A DNA stretch of 64,000 nucleotides from Haoranjiania flava. Its GTDB lineage: Bacteria; Bacteroidota; Bacteroidia; Chitinophagales; Chitinophagaceae. Within the stretch, counting starts at the first letter, position 1, and each line of letters opens with the position of its first letter. Below the pieces are notes generated by a model. It worked only from the letters and a program-made list of their open reading frames with translations, was not told the origin of the DNA and ran no database searches. The stretch lies in the NCBI RefSeq assembly GCF_025631005.1, contig NZ_JAOTPL010000015.1, forward strand, positions 18,553-82,552. The letters are read 5' to 3'. Positions 41,640-50,438 of the stretch are shown here, piece after piece. The position numbers were made by a program, and so were the translations under genes.

Positions 41640-43448
41640 TTATTTCATCATCTCCACGCTTCTGCTGATAAAATCCGTTAAGCTTTTGCCTTTCAATAAA
41701 CCTTGTGAAAGCAGCGCCAGGTCTGCCAGGTTGCGCACCTGGTTTTGTTGCATGGTTGTATCCGTATTCTTCAAAATATGCTGGAATATAGGATGGTTGC
41801 CGTTTACCGTAAGCGTGATCTCGTCGGGCATGTTTGCATAGAATGCTGTCATCGGGCCCCCGGCTGCACCCATGTCTTTCATCCTGCGCATCATTTCCGG
41901 GCGTGTGGCTACCACCGGCGCGGTATCGGGGCTCAGGCCTTTCACTTCTACATTTGCCGTGATCTCCGGGATGTCCAACTTGAACAATTCTTTTAGTTTA
42001 TCGGTTTCTTCCTGTGATAATACACTTTCGGCTGCATCATTTTTATCAATTAAATTGTCAGTAATATCAGCATCCACACGGGTGAATGAAACATCATTCC
42101 ACTTCATTTCCATGTGATTGATAAAGGCTGCATCCACGATGGTTTCAAAACGGACTATCTTGTAGCCTTTAGCCTGCGCCGCTTTGATGTATGCATCCTG
42201 GTGCACAGGGTCTGTTGTATAGAGGATGATGTATTTATTGTCTTTGTTTTTTTGAAGGGCTTCTGTTTGGCTTTTGTATTCTTCCAGCGTGTAATATTTC
42301 TTGTCATCGCCGGCATCCTGCATTACAAAAAATTTATCTGCCTTGTCCAGGAACTTGTCTTCCGTCATCATGCCATACTTCACAAACAAGCCGATATTCT
42401 CCCATTTTTCTTCAAAAGCTGTCCTGTCCTTTTTGAAAATTTCTTCCAGCTTGTCTGCTACTTTTTTGGTGATGTAAGCGTTGATCTTTCTTACGTTCGG
42501 GTCGCCCTGTAAATAGCTTCTGCTCACATTCAGCGGTATGTCGGGGCTGTCGATCACACCATGAAGCAGCATCAGGAATTCAGGCACAATGTCTTTTACT
42601 TCATCGGTTACAAATACCTGGTTGCTGTAGAGTTGTATCTTATCTTTTTGTATTTCGTAAGATTGTTTGATCTTAGGGAAATAAAGTACGCCCGTAAGGT
42701 TAAAGGGATAGTCTACATTCAGGTGTATCCAGAACAACGGCGTTTCGCTGTACGGGTACAATTCATTGTAAAACTTCCTGTAATCTTCGTCTGTAAGTTC
42801 AGAAGGTTTTTTTATCCAGATTGGCTCGGGATTGTTTATTTGTTCATCTTTAAAGAAGATAGGCACCGGCAGGAACCGGCAGAATTTGTTCAATATATTT
42901 TTTATTCTTTCCTCTTCCAGGAATTCTTCGCTTTCTGCGTTGATGTGTAAAACAATGTCAGTACCGCGTTCGGCTTTTTCAGCTTCGCGGATTTCAAATT
43001 CAGGGTTGCCGTCACAAGTCCAGAATGTTGCAGGCTCATCTTTATAGCTTTTGGTGATTACGTCTACACGGTCGCTGACCATGAAACCGCTGTAAAAGCC
43101 AAGCCCGAAATGCCCGATAATATTGGCATCTTTATATTTTTCCAAAAATTCTTCAGCGCTGCTGAATGCTACCTGGTTCAGGTATTTATCTACTTCTTCG
43201 GCAGTCATGCCGATGCCGCGGTCGGCAATGGTGATTGTTTTATTTTCCTTGTCGAGTTTGATGTCAATACGCAGTTCGCCAAGCTCGCCTTTCACTTCAC
43301 CTTTGGAGGCAAGCGTTTTTACTTTCTGGGTAGCGTCTACTGCATTACTGATCAGTTCGCGGAGGAAAATCTCATGATCGCTGTAAAGAAATTTTTTAAT
43401 GATGGGAAAAATGTTTTCCGATTCAACTCTTATTTGTCCTTTAGCCAT
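41640..43448 (-). CDS. htpG: Hsp90 chaperone HtpG
   Basis: The ATP-dependent dimeric chaperone. From ATG 43448 it has 602 residues: M-A-K-G-Q-I-R-V-E-S-E-N-I-F-P-I-I-K-K at the start, E-L-I-S-N-A-V-D-A with the Asp-contacting Glu/Asn, D-R-G-I-G-M-T, G-H-F-G-L-G-F-Y-S in the ATP lid, and a middle domain with N-V-S-R-S-Y-L-Q-G-D. The frame is open for another 14 codons upstream, but the ATG at 43448 matches the family start. It is convergent with guaB. Confidence 0.96.
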   Translation of the reverse strand: MAKGQIRVESENIFPIIKKFLYSDHEIFLRELISNAVDATQKVKTLASKGEVKGELGELRIDIKLDKENKTITIADRGIGMTAEEVDKYLNQVAFSSAEEFLEKYKDANIIGHFGLGFYSGFMVSDRVDVITKSYKDEPATFWTCDGNPEFEIREAEKAERGTDIVLHINAESEEFLEEERIKNILNKFCRFLPVPIFFKDEQINNPEPIWIKKPSELTDEDYRKFYNELYPYSETPLFWIHLNVDYPFNLTGVLYFPKIKQSYEIQKDKIQLYSNQVFVTDEVKDIVPEFLMLLHGVIDSPDIPLNVSRSYLQGDPNVRKINAYITKKVADKLEEIFKKDRTAFEEKWENIGLFVKYGMMTEDKFLDKADKFFVMQDAGDDKKYYTLEEYKSQTEALQKNKDNKYIILYTTDPVHQDAYIKAAQAKGYKIVRFETIVDAAFINHMEMKWNDVSFTRVDADITDNLIDKNDAAESVLSQEETDKLKELFKLDIPEITANVEVKGLSPDTAPVVATRPEMMRRMKDMGAAGGPMTAFYANMPDEITLTVNGNHPIFQHILKNTDTTMQQNQVRNLADLALLSQGLLKGKSLTDFISRSVEMMK

Positions 43449-43886
43449 TGTATATACATTTTTCGAGCTCATCATCAAACAAAATACCAATGATCAGCAA
43501 ACTGACAGAGTGGCCGGAAAGTGAAACAACGGCTGAAAAATTGGGTAGTCACACGCCGTGGCATGAAAGTTTGTTTAGAAATATTGTGGTTAAATAAACT
43601 TCTGAAACACAATCGTCACGAGGGTTTGCGCAAGGAACACCGGTTTTGCCACTAAGGCTTTAAGGCGCGGAGATTTCTTTGTGAAGGTTGCATCTGCCTT
43701 GTGGTTATAGTAAAACATCTGAAACAAAGGCCAGGAGGGTTACTCCAAAAGCGGCAAGGCGCAGAGGCTACTTGTGCACATTGTTTTTGTTCGTGCCTAT
43801 TCTGGTTAAATAAAGCATTTAAAACAAAGGCAAACAATGAAAATTAGTTGTATTTTTTAGCTAACTTCACATTTGAATACTATACA
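43449..43886. other. Intergenic region with degenerate 100-115 bp repeats
   Basis: Three related segments lie at 43583-43612, 43697-43732 and 43797-43833. Each contains (T/C)TGGTTAAATAAA or GTGGTTATAGTAAA followed by TCTGAAACA-AA(GG). Between them are the partly alike stretches CACGAGGGTTT...GCGCAAGG and CAGGAGGGTTA...GCGGCAAGG. The bases CTTTAAGGCGCGGAG and AAGGCGCAGAGG also recur. This looks like a decayed tandem array. No gene is seen. Confidence 0.55.
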
Positions 43887-44834
43887 TTGCAAAAAATATT
43901 TTTAGTACTTGCTGCGCTGGCATTTTTTATTGTTTCCTGTAAGAAAAAAATCCAGGAACCTGTACCCCCTGAGCCTGACCCGCCGGTAAATGATACGGCT
44001 AACCTGAAAAATTACAATAAAGACATAACTATTGTAAACTGGAATATTGAATGGTTCGGTTCATCTACTTTCAACGGCAACCTTGATGTGCAGGAAACCA
44101 ATGCCGGGAAAATTCTTAAATACCTGAACGCGGATCTGTATGGCATTTGTGAAGTAGTAGACACGGCACGTTTTGGGAGAATGATACGTAATGTGCTGGG
44201 TGATGAATACAGGTATGTCATTTCGCCGTATCCTACAGTTGCCCAGAAAATGGCCGTGGTGTACAACAGGCATATTTTCAGGAAGGTAAAAACCCGTGTG
44301 TTTTTAGGGCTGAGCTCCTCTGCCAGGGTTAGCTTTGCCTACGGAAGGTTTCCTTTCCAGCTGGATGCTGATGTGGTGGTGAATGGTGCCAGGCACCCGG
44401 TGTCTGTATACCTGCTGCATGCCAAGGCGGGCAGTGACCAGAACAGCTACAACAGCAGGTTTAACGGCTCTGATGAAATGAAAGATTCCCTTGACCTTTT
44501 AGCGGGGAAAAAGTTTATCATCATCGGTGATTTCAACGATCATCTCAACGGGAGCATTACTTATGGCAAGCCCTCGCCCTACAAGAATTTTATAGATGAC
44601 CAGGCGCGGTACTTTGGTGTTACTTACGCGCTAAATGTGCCGGGCTACAAGTCTACGATTAACTATGAAAATTCTGTAATTGATCAGCAGGTTGCCAGCT
44701 CGCCGTTTGCTATATGGTATGTAAGTTCCTCAGCGAAGATCAGGACCGATGTAAAAACGGTAGTAAGTGATTTTGACAAGCGAAATACTTCCGATCATTA
44801 TCCGGTGAGTTCGCAATACCGCGTTACCCATTAA
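43887..44834 (+). CDS. Endonuclease/exonuclease/phosphatase-fold lipoprotein
   Basis: About 315 residues. If translation begins at TTG 43887, the protein opens M-Q-K-I-F-L-V-L-A-A-L-A-F-F-I-V-S-C, a good lipoprotein signal with Cys 18. The next TTG upstream (43848) would bury this signal. After a Pro-rich linker come V-N-W-N-I-E-W-F-G (about 48-56) and D-L-Y-G-I-C-E-V-V-D, the metal-binding Asn and Glu of the EEP fold, then I-I-I-G-D-F-N-D-H-L and the final S-D-H-Y-P-V with the catalytic Asp-His. These enzymes cleave phosphoester bonds in nucleic acids or lipids; the target here is unknown. Export to an outer-membrane location is expected. Confidence 0.82.
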   Translation: MQKIFLVLAALAFFIVSCKKKIQEPVPPEPDPPVNDTANLKNYNKDITIVNWNIEWFGSSTFNGNLDVQETNAGKILKYLNADLYGICEVVDTARFGRMIRNVLGDEYRYVISPYPTVAQKMAVVYNRHIFRKVKTRVFLGLSSSARVSFAYGRFPFQLDADVVVNGARHPVSVYLLHAKAGSDQNSYNSRFNGSDEMKDSLDLLAGKKFIIIGDFNDHLNGSITYGKPSPYKNFIDDQARYFGVTYALNVPGYKSTINYENSVIDQQVASSPFAIWYVSSSAKIRTDVKTVVSDFDKRNTSDHYPVSSQYRVTH

Positions 44835-46852
44835 TCTATGATCTGTGCGCCGCCTTTGCCGAATAATCTCAGTGCTATCTCGGTGCCCGTGCCTGCGGTT
44901 TTTGAAAAGAACACATTTTCATTCACTACAACCTGCTTGCCGGCAGCATTGTAGGTGTTGATGCGTGCATGGTATTTATTGCCGCGCTGCTCAAAACGTA
45001 TCTCTGCTTTGGGAATATTGTCTTTGTCTGTCCACGCAATGTTGGCCTTGCGCAATTCTTTTATTACAGCCCTGATATTTTCATTTTCCTCGCCTGCAAT
45101 TACCAGTTTCATGGGAATGCGTATGTCTGAGAAAGGTATCAGTTGCGGGTATGTGGTATAAAGCGAGTTGCAGTAATGGTTGTACTCTTCCGTGAAAATT
45201 TTGTTTGATTTTATAGCGCCTTCATACAGCCTGCCCATGTACAATTTTTCATACGTAGTATCCAGTGTTACGTTTTGAATAATGGCATTAAAGCTTTGCC
45301 TGGCGGTTTTTACCCTGCCGCCCTGCAATTGAAATTTAGCCTCGAAAAGTTTGAAGTACCTGTGTATATTTTCCCGTTTGTCGGTATGCTGGTATTCACG
45401 GTATTTTCTTTCGAAGTAGGTGGAGCTGAAATCTTTCAGCAGGTACCACGCCTCATCGTAAGTAGTTGTGGATTCTGAACAAAAAAGGTCGTAGACCATG
45501 CGGTCTTTCTCCGGGTTTTTTGTAAGCTGAAATGCTGTATTGTATTCGGTAACATATTTTTCAATCTTCAGCGACAAAATTTTCCACAAGGTTTTAAAAG
45601 AATACCACCACCCCCTGTTGGCAAACTTTATCTGCTCTACTTTTTTATCAGTTAACTGCAGCTTCAGCAGGTTGATGGTAAAGTCATATTGCGATTGGGT
45701 AAGCGTAGTGCCTATATGCAGTTCTTTAAAGTTGAGGGCTTTCTTTAAAGCTATCTCGCAACTGTCAAGCTGGCCATCATACAGGTAAGAGCGTGCCAGC
45801 GCAATATTGTACCAGCCAAAGCCGGGTGTAGAGCCGTTTTCATAGATAATTCTATTGTCCATTTCAATCGCTTCTTTGGTTTTGCCGGAGAATACCAGCA
45901 GTTGCGGGAGGAAGTAGAAAGGTTCGCGTAAACTATATCCTTCATCTTTTTCTTCTTTGGCGAGTGAAAAATAATGTTCAGCATCGGCAAAATTCCCTAA
46001 TTCCAACTGTAGCCCTGCATAGTTGTTTTGCGACATTACCCCGTAATCATTCAGTTGGGAATAATAATACGCACTGCTGTCATAGTTTTTGTTGTAAGAG
46101 TGCAGTATGGCAAGGTTGTGGTATATGCGCAGGCGCTCAATGATATTTACATTCTCGCCAAACCATTCATCTGAAAGTTCCTTGTGTTCATCGGCGTAGC
46201 GCAGGCCGCTGTAGCAAAGGTCAAAAGCGGCTTTCTCGTTGGCTTCTATGGAATTTTTTAAAAAAGAAAATTGTTTACCTGTTAAAAACCTGTTGCGGTG
46301 ATACAGCCATGCTTTATGAAAGTATTGGCCGAATGCAAGTTCTTCCAGATTGTCTACTTTAAACTTATACCTGCCGATGTCGTTTAAAATGCGCATGCTT
46401 GAGTCCGGCATGTTGATGTTGTCATATGCTCCTATCAGCGCGCCAGTGATCAGCAGCAGATCGTAGAACCTGGTAAAGTTTTTTTGCAGTGAAGAATAGT
46501 TGAGGAATACGCGATGAAAGTTTTCATCAAATTCCGTTGTCAGCAGATCATAGGCTTTCCTGAGCGGTATCACCGCATTTTTAAAACCCAGCGCATCTGC
46601 ACTGCGCTCATGTTTGTACAGGCCTTCCATCATCCAGCCCACGTAGTACGTGCTATCCAGCCTGATAAATTCTTTACCGCGCGGCAGTGCTTCTTCAGAC
46701 TTCAGGTCCACGCCGTAGCGTTTCGCATCTATCTCGTAGCGGGCATTTTCCTTAGTGCGGCGTTGTGCATATACACAGCAGGCAAGCAGGAGCAGTAATA
46801 AGGTAAGGATGCTTCCTCTGAGGCAAAAGATATGTAAAGCCCTTTTTATCAT
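44831..46852 (-). CDS. Large secreted helical-repeat protein of unknown function
   Basis: A 673-residue protein with a signal peptide (about 1-29, R-G-S-I-L-T-L-L-L-L-L-L-A-C-C-V-Y-A-Q). Residues 60-560 are mostly helical, in units that look TPR-like (for example A-L-A-R-S-Y-L-Y-D-G-Q-L-D-S-C-E-I-A-L-K-K-A at 350-371), rich in Tyr. The C-terminal 100 residues look like a small alpha/beta domain. The start codon overlaps the end of the moxR gene by four bases. It is the last gene of a four-gene operon with DUF58, transglutaminase and MoxR. The location suggests a periplasmic partner of that system. I recognise no family. Confidence 0.75.
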   Translation of the reverse strand: MIKRALHIFCLRGSILTLLLLLLACCVYAQRRTKENARYEIDAKRYGVDLKSEEALPRGKEFIRLDSTYYVGWMMEGLYKHERSADALGFKNAVIPLRKAYDLLTTEFDENFHRVFLNYSSLQKNFTRFYDLLLITGALIGAYDNINMPDSSMRILNDIGRYKFKVDNLEELAFGQYFHKAWLYHRNRFLTGKQFSFLKNSIEANEKAAFDLCYSGLRYADEHKELSDEWFGENVNIIERLRIYHNLAILHSYNKNYDSSAYYYSQLNDYGVMSQNNYAGLQLELGNFADAEHYFSLAKEEKDEGYSLREPFYFLPQLLVFSGKTKEAIEMDNRIIYENGSTPGFGWYNIALARSYLYDGQLDSCEIALKKALNFKELHIGTTLTQSQYDFTINLLKLQLTDKKVEQIKFANRGWWYSFKTLWKILSLKIEKYVTEYNTAFQLTKNPEKDRMVYDLFCSESTTTYDEAWYLLKDFSSTYFERKYREYQHTDKRENIHRYFKLFEAKFQLQGGRVKTARQSFNAIIQNVTLDTTYEKLYMGRLYEGAIKSNKIFTEEYNHYCNSLYTTYPQLIPFSDIRIPMKLVIAGEENENIRAVIKELRKANIAWTDKDNIPKAEIRFEQRGNKYHARINTYNAAGKQVVVNENVFFSKTAGTGTEIALRLFGKGGAQIID

Positions 46853-47838
46853 GCATTGATGGAAAGTTTTCCGAGCCTTTCCAACTCTATTTCCAGGAAT
46901 TTATCAGACAATATTTTTGAAAGCTCCTTGCTCCTGTAGATGATTCTGTGGTTCAGCACATAGCTTGATATTTGCTGCAGGTCGTCTTCATTTACAAAAT
47001 CCCTTCCTTTGATCATAGCATACGCTTTCAGGCATTTGATCAGCGTGATACCGCTACGTGTGGATGCGCCTAAAACAATGTCGGGGTTGTTCCTGGTAGC
47101 CACGATCATGTTTTTTACACTCCTTACAATTTCAGGATGTATAAAAATGTTTTTTGCATACTCCTGGAGTTGGAGTATTTCGTTCATGGTAAGTACTTCA
47201 TCCACGTGCGCCTGGCTTTCCTCAATAGCAAGATATTCGTTGTAAATGCTTAGCTCAGTTTCTTCATCTACATAGCCGAAATGAATTTTCATAAAAAACC
47301 GGTCAAGCTGTGCGGTTGGCAAAGGGTAGGTGCCTTCCATCTCCACGGGGTTTTGTGTGGCGATGGTGAAAAACATTTTTTCCAGCGGGAAAGTCATATC
47401 CCCGATCGTAATCTGGTTTTCGGCCATACACTCCAGCAAGGCAGACTGTACCTTCGGCGATGCGCGGTTTATCTCATCTGCCAGCAGTACATTGCAAAAC
47501 AGCGGGCCTTTTTTAAAGATAAACTCCTTGGTCTGGTCATTAAAAATATAGGAGCCTATCAGGTCCATCGGCAGCAGGTCGGGTGTAAATTGTATGCGTT
47601 TAAAATCTGCTGCATGGTGGTCTGCACCGGTAATGCTTCTGGCAAGAGTTTTAGATAATATGGTTTTGCCGGTTCCCGGGTTGTCTTCAATAAGAATGTG
47701 GCCTTTGGCAAACAGGGTGGTCAGAATCAGTTCTGTTTGCAGCCTGTTGCCCTTGATAGCTTTTTCAATGTTTCTTATGAGCTTTTTAATTTTTTCCTGG
47801 GTATCCTGTATATTAAACTCTGGTGTATTGTTCTGCAT
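46849..47838 (-). CDS. MoxR-family AAA+ ATPase
   Basis: A 329-residue AAA+ protein: Walker A E-D-N-P-G-T-G-K-T (about 52-60), Walker B V-L-L-A-D-E-I-N-R-A, sensor 1 in F-F-T-I-A-T-Q-N-P-V-E and sensor 2/arginine finger in L-P-T-A-Q-L-D-R-F, the normal MoxR set. MoxR ATPases act as chaperones for metal insertion or assembly of protein complexes and are often encoded with DUF58 and transglutaminase proteins. Here it is the third of four genes, five bases behind the transglutaminase gene and overlapping the next by four bases. Confidence 0.93.
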   Translation of the reverse strand: MQNNTPEFNIQDTQEKIKKLIRNIEKAIKGNRLQTELILTTLFAKGHILIEDNPGTGKTILSKTLARSITGADHHAADFKRIQFTPDLLPMDLIGSYIFNDQTKEFIFKKGPLFCNVLLADEINRASPKVQSALLECMAENQITIGDMTFPLEKMFFTIATQNPVEMEGTYPLPTAQLDRFFMKIHFGYVDEETELSIYNEYLAIEESQAHVDEVLTMNEILQLQEYAKNIFIHPEIVRSVKNMIVATRNNPDIVLGASTRSGITLIKCLKAYAMIKGRDFVNEDDLQQISSYVLNHRIIYRSKELSKILSDKFLEIELERLGKLSINA

Positions 47839-47842
47839 AATA

Positions 47843-50437
47843 TCAGTTATTTTTTACAAAATAGTGCGTAGTGGAATATAGGTTTAAAAAATGTAGCAAG
47901 CGTGTCTTAAAAGGAATATTTTTCCTGATTCTTTTCATAAAATCTTTAAAATGCTGCTGTGCAAATACTTTTTCTTCATCTGATAATCCCGACTTACTGT
48001 ATTTATTTTTTTGATAGACAGCAGTAAAGCGAGCAAATGATGTTCCAAATTTATCGTCTATGTTTTCTGCAAATTGCAACGGGCTGATTTTGTTTCTGTA
48101 AAAGCCCAGTTGGTTCAGGTAATAGTTAATAGCCCTGTTTTGATTGTGCAGGCTTTTGCCGGCTGTAGCCATAAAATACAACCAGGTGATATAAGGCAAT
48201 GCTGCCAGGAACAATAGCAGGAACAGCATGCTGAAAAGGGCATAAGATAACACTTTCAGCCAGTTAAATGTTTCTTGCGGAGCTTCTTCTGCAGGTTTTT
48301 TTTCCTCTTCAGTGCTTTGTTCTATCACTTTTATTTCGTCCACGGGGGTTAATGCGGGCAGTTCCTGCACTATGGCGTGGAAATTCTTATTACCGGTATC
48401 TAATTTTTTAAAATCTTCATGATAGGAAACGGCAGTTACATGCATGCCGGGCTTCAGCAGTTGCAGTGCAATGGTTCCGGTATCTGCAGACAAGGTAGCC
48501 GTAGAAATATCTGCAAGCAGGGAATGGCTTTCGCCTTCATAATTTTTATCTTTTACAATGATCCGTGATACTTCCAGCTCCGCCTGTTTGCTGAGCGTAT
48601 CAATAGATTTTATATTCCCGTCTGCAATGAATGTGGCGTCCGGCAGGCCGATGGGTGGTGTGCCATCAGGCTGTGAGGATTGCGTAGCCGATGTATTGGG
48701 AATAGTAGTATCGAAGTCTATCCATCCGTAGTTCGGGAAAAATACCTGCACCCATGCATGCGCCTGATCTTCGTAAAACCAATACCAACCCTGGTTTTTA
48801 CTGCTTCTGTCAACTGTTAAAAATCCTGCTGCAATCCGCGAAGGAATGCCCAAGGCACGCAGGAGCAATAAGGTGCTTCCTGCAAAGTAAGAGCAGTAGC
48901 CTTTACGGTTATCGAGCAAAAAATAAGTGAGCTTATTGGCGCTCGGGATGCCCGGCACACCGGGATTGTCTGAATATTTAAAGAGCGGCTGCCCGAATTC
49001 ATCAAGACTTAAGAAATAATTCCTGATGGCCAGCATTTTTTCGGCATTGGTTCTTGCATTTGCCTGTATGGCTATCTGGTTGGCAAGCGCTACTATTTTT
49101 TCATAGCTGCCTTTAGTTGGCATGGTTGTGTAATAATCAAGGAAATTTTTATCTATGCCGGTATAGTTGGTGTCGGTATGCAGGATATTGAATCTTCTCT
49201 GCTGGAATGCTTCTGCATTTTCATCGCCCGCAGGGTTGTAAACAAAGTAAGCGCTGTTGAGTTCGCTCACCCACATTTTAGCGGTATAGGCGCTTTTGAA
49301 CTGCTCCTTGTAATCTTTGGGTATAGAAATGGGCTGGCAATAAAAAGCAGTTGCAGGCGCAATGTATTCATCCGGTGAGAGAATAGCTTTGTACACATTG
49401 GTTGTTACTACCTTTCTTCCAAGGGATGACATCCCGTTCCTGATAACTCCGCTATCGGTATCAATAAAATACAAGGGTATTTTAGAAGGATCCGGTTTGT
49501 ACAGATCATTCAAAGGCATGTTTTTATCTATTTCAAAAGTCTGTGTAAGCGTATCAAATTTTGTGTAATAAAGCGAAGTAAAGTATAGCGGATTGGGTAT
49601 GCCGTCTTCCAGGAAATTATCCAGGTATGCAACAAACACCAGTCTTTTTCCTTTGCTCAAGTTGCCTGCAAGCTGCGTGCTTTCTTTATTTTCAATGGTG
49701 CCGTCCTTGTTTTGCCTGGTCATGTTCTCAGTATCTTTTTTCTTTTCATTGTACTGAGGTTGTGCCTTCTGCCATTCTTTTTCTATTCTTGTAAATTCAT
49801 CATTAAAGAAATAGATCAACGGTACAAAAATCAACAGGAACAGGAAAAAAAAGCTGATCACTTTCCTGATAATGGTCCAGGTGTAGCGGGATTGCTGATC
49901 GTCTGTATTCTTGATGAGTTCGGTAATATAGATGATATAAAAACAATAAAAGATAGAAGGCAGGAAATTGGTAAGAATGTTCTGCACGCTGATATTGTCT
50001 GTGCGGCTGATCACATAGATCTGTGTAGCGAGCAAAAGTATTACCCAGGTGATGGTAAAGCCGTTCCAACGGCTGAAGCCGTAACCTACTAACCATCCCA
50101 GGCTGAAAAGGAATGAGAACGATATGAATTGTATGGAGCTGGAGAAAATGTCAAAATCCTTAAAAGAAATATTGCCCAGTATCATAAATGCAAGGGCATA
50201 AATGATCAATAGCAGTATAAAGGTTGTGCTGATGCGAAAATTACGCGCATAAAAAATGATGGATAAGATAATGCCTGCGGCAAAATAAACACCCTGGATA
50301 ATATAGTCATTCTCCAGCAGGTCAAAAAAAGCATTAAAGTTGTAGAGCACCAGGAAGATGAGTGCAATGGTCGGTAATGCATACAGCAACAGTTGCAGAA
50401 TCACAGCGCGTTTAGTATGTACTCTTTCCAGTCTCAT
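47843..50437 (-). CDS. Membrane-anchored transglutaminase-like protease
   Basis: An 864-residue protein. The first 220 residues hold six or so membrane segments; a long external part then contains a transglutaminase-like core with the Cys in D-N-R-K-G-Y-C-S-Y-F-A, the His in D-Q-A-H-A-W-V-Q-V-F-F and the Asp in Y-G-W-I-D-F-D (about 520-600). Another membrane segment (L-S-Y-A-L-F-S-M-L-F-L-L-L-F) and a cytosolic C-terminal tail with K-I-S-P-L-Q-F-A follow, a TgpA/DUF4129 layout. These proteins are thought to cleave or cross-link cell-envelope proteins or peptides. It is the second gene of the DUF58-TgpA-MoxR operon. The catalytic triad appears complete. Confidence 0.9.
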   Translation of the reverse strand: MRLERVHTKRAVILQLLLYALPTIALIFLVLYNFNAFFDLLENDYIIQGVYFAAGIILSIIFYARNFRISTTFILLLIIYALAFMILGNISFKDFDIFSSSIQFISFSFLFSLGWLVGYGFSRWNGFTITWVILLLATQIYVISRTDNISVQNILTNFLPSIFYCFYIIYITELIKNTDDQQSRYTWTIIRKVISFFFLFLLIFVPLIYFFNDEFTRIEKEWQKAQPQYNEKKKDTENMTRQNKDGTIENKESTQLAGNLSKGKRLVFVAYLDNFLEDGIPNPLYFTSLYYTKFDTLTQTFEIDKNMPLNDLYKPDPSKIPLYFIDTDSGVIRNGMSSLGRKVVTTNVYKAILSPDEYIAPATAFYCQPISIPKDYKEQFKSAYTAKMWVSELNSAYFVYNPAGDENAEAFQQRRFNILHTDTNYTGIDKNFLDYYTTMPTKGSYEKIVALANQIAIQANARTNAEKMLAIRNYFLSLDEFGQPLFKYSDNPGVPGIPSANKLTYFLLDNRKGYCSYFAGSTLLLLRALGIPSRIAAGFLTVDRSSKNQGWYWFYEDQAHAWVQVFFPNYGWIDFDTTIPNTSATQSSQPDGTPPIGLPDATFIADGNIKSIDTLSKQAELEVSRIIVKDKNYEGESHSLLADISTATLSADTGTIALQLLKPGMHVTAVSYHEDFKKLDTGNKNFHAIVQELPALTPVDEIKVIEQSTEEEKKPAEEAPQETFNWLKVLSYALFSMLFLLLFLAALPYITWLYFMATAGKSLHNQNRAINYYLNQLGFYRNKISPLQFAENIDDKFGTSFARFTAVYQKNKYSKSGLSDEEKVFAQQHFKDFMKRIRKNIPFKTRLLHFLNLYSTTHYFVKNN

Positions 50438-50438
50438 C

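Noticed and set aside
43507..43560. tRNA-like sequence (GAGTGGCCGGAAAG...)
   Set aside because: No TPsiC-type arm (GGTTCGAATCC), no acceptor stem pairing and no CCA; it does not fold as a cloverleaf.
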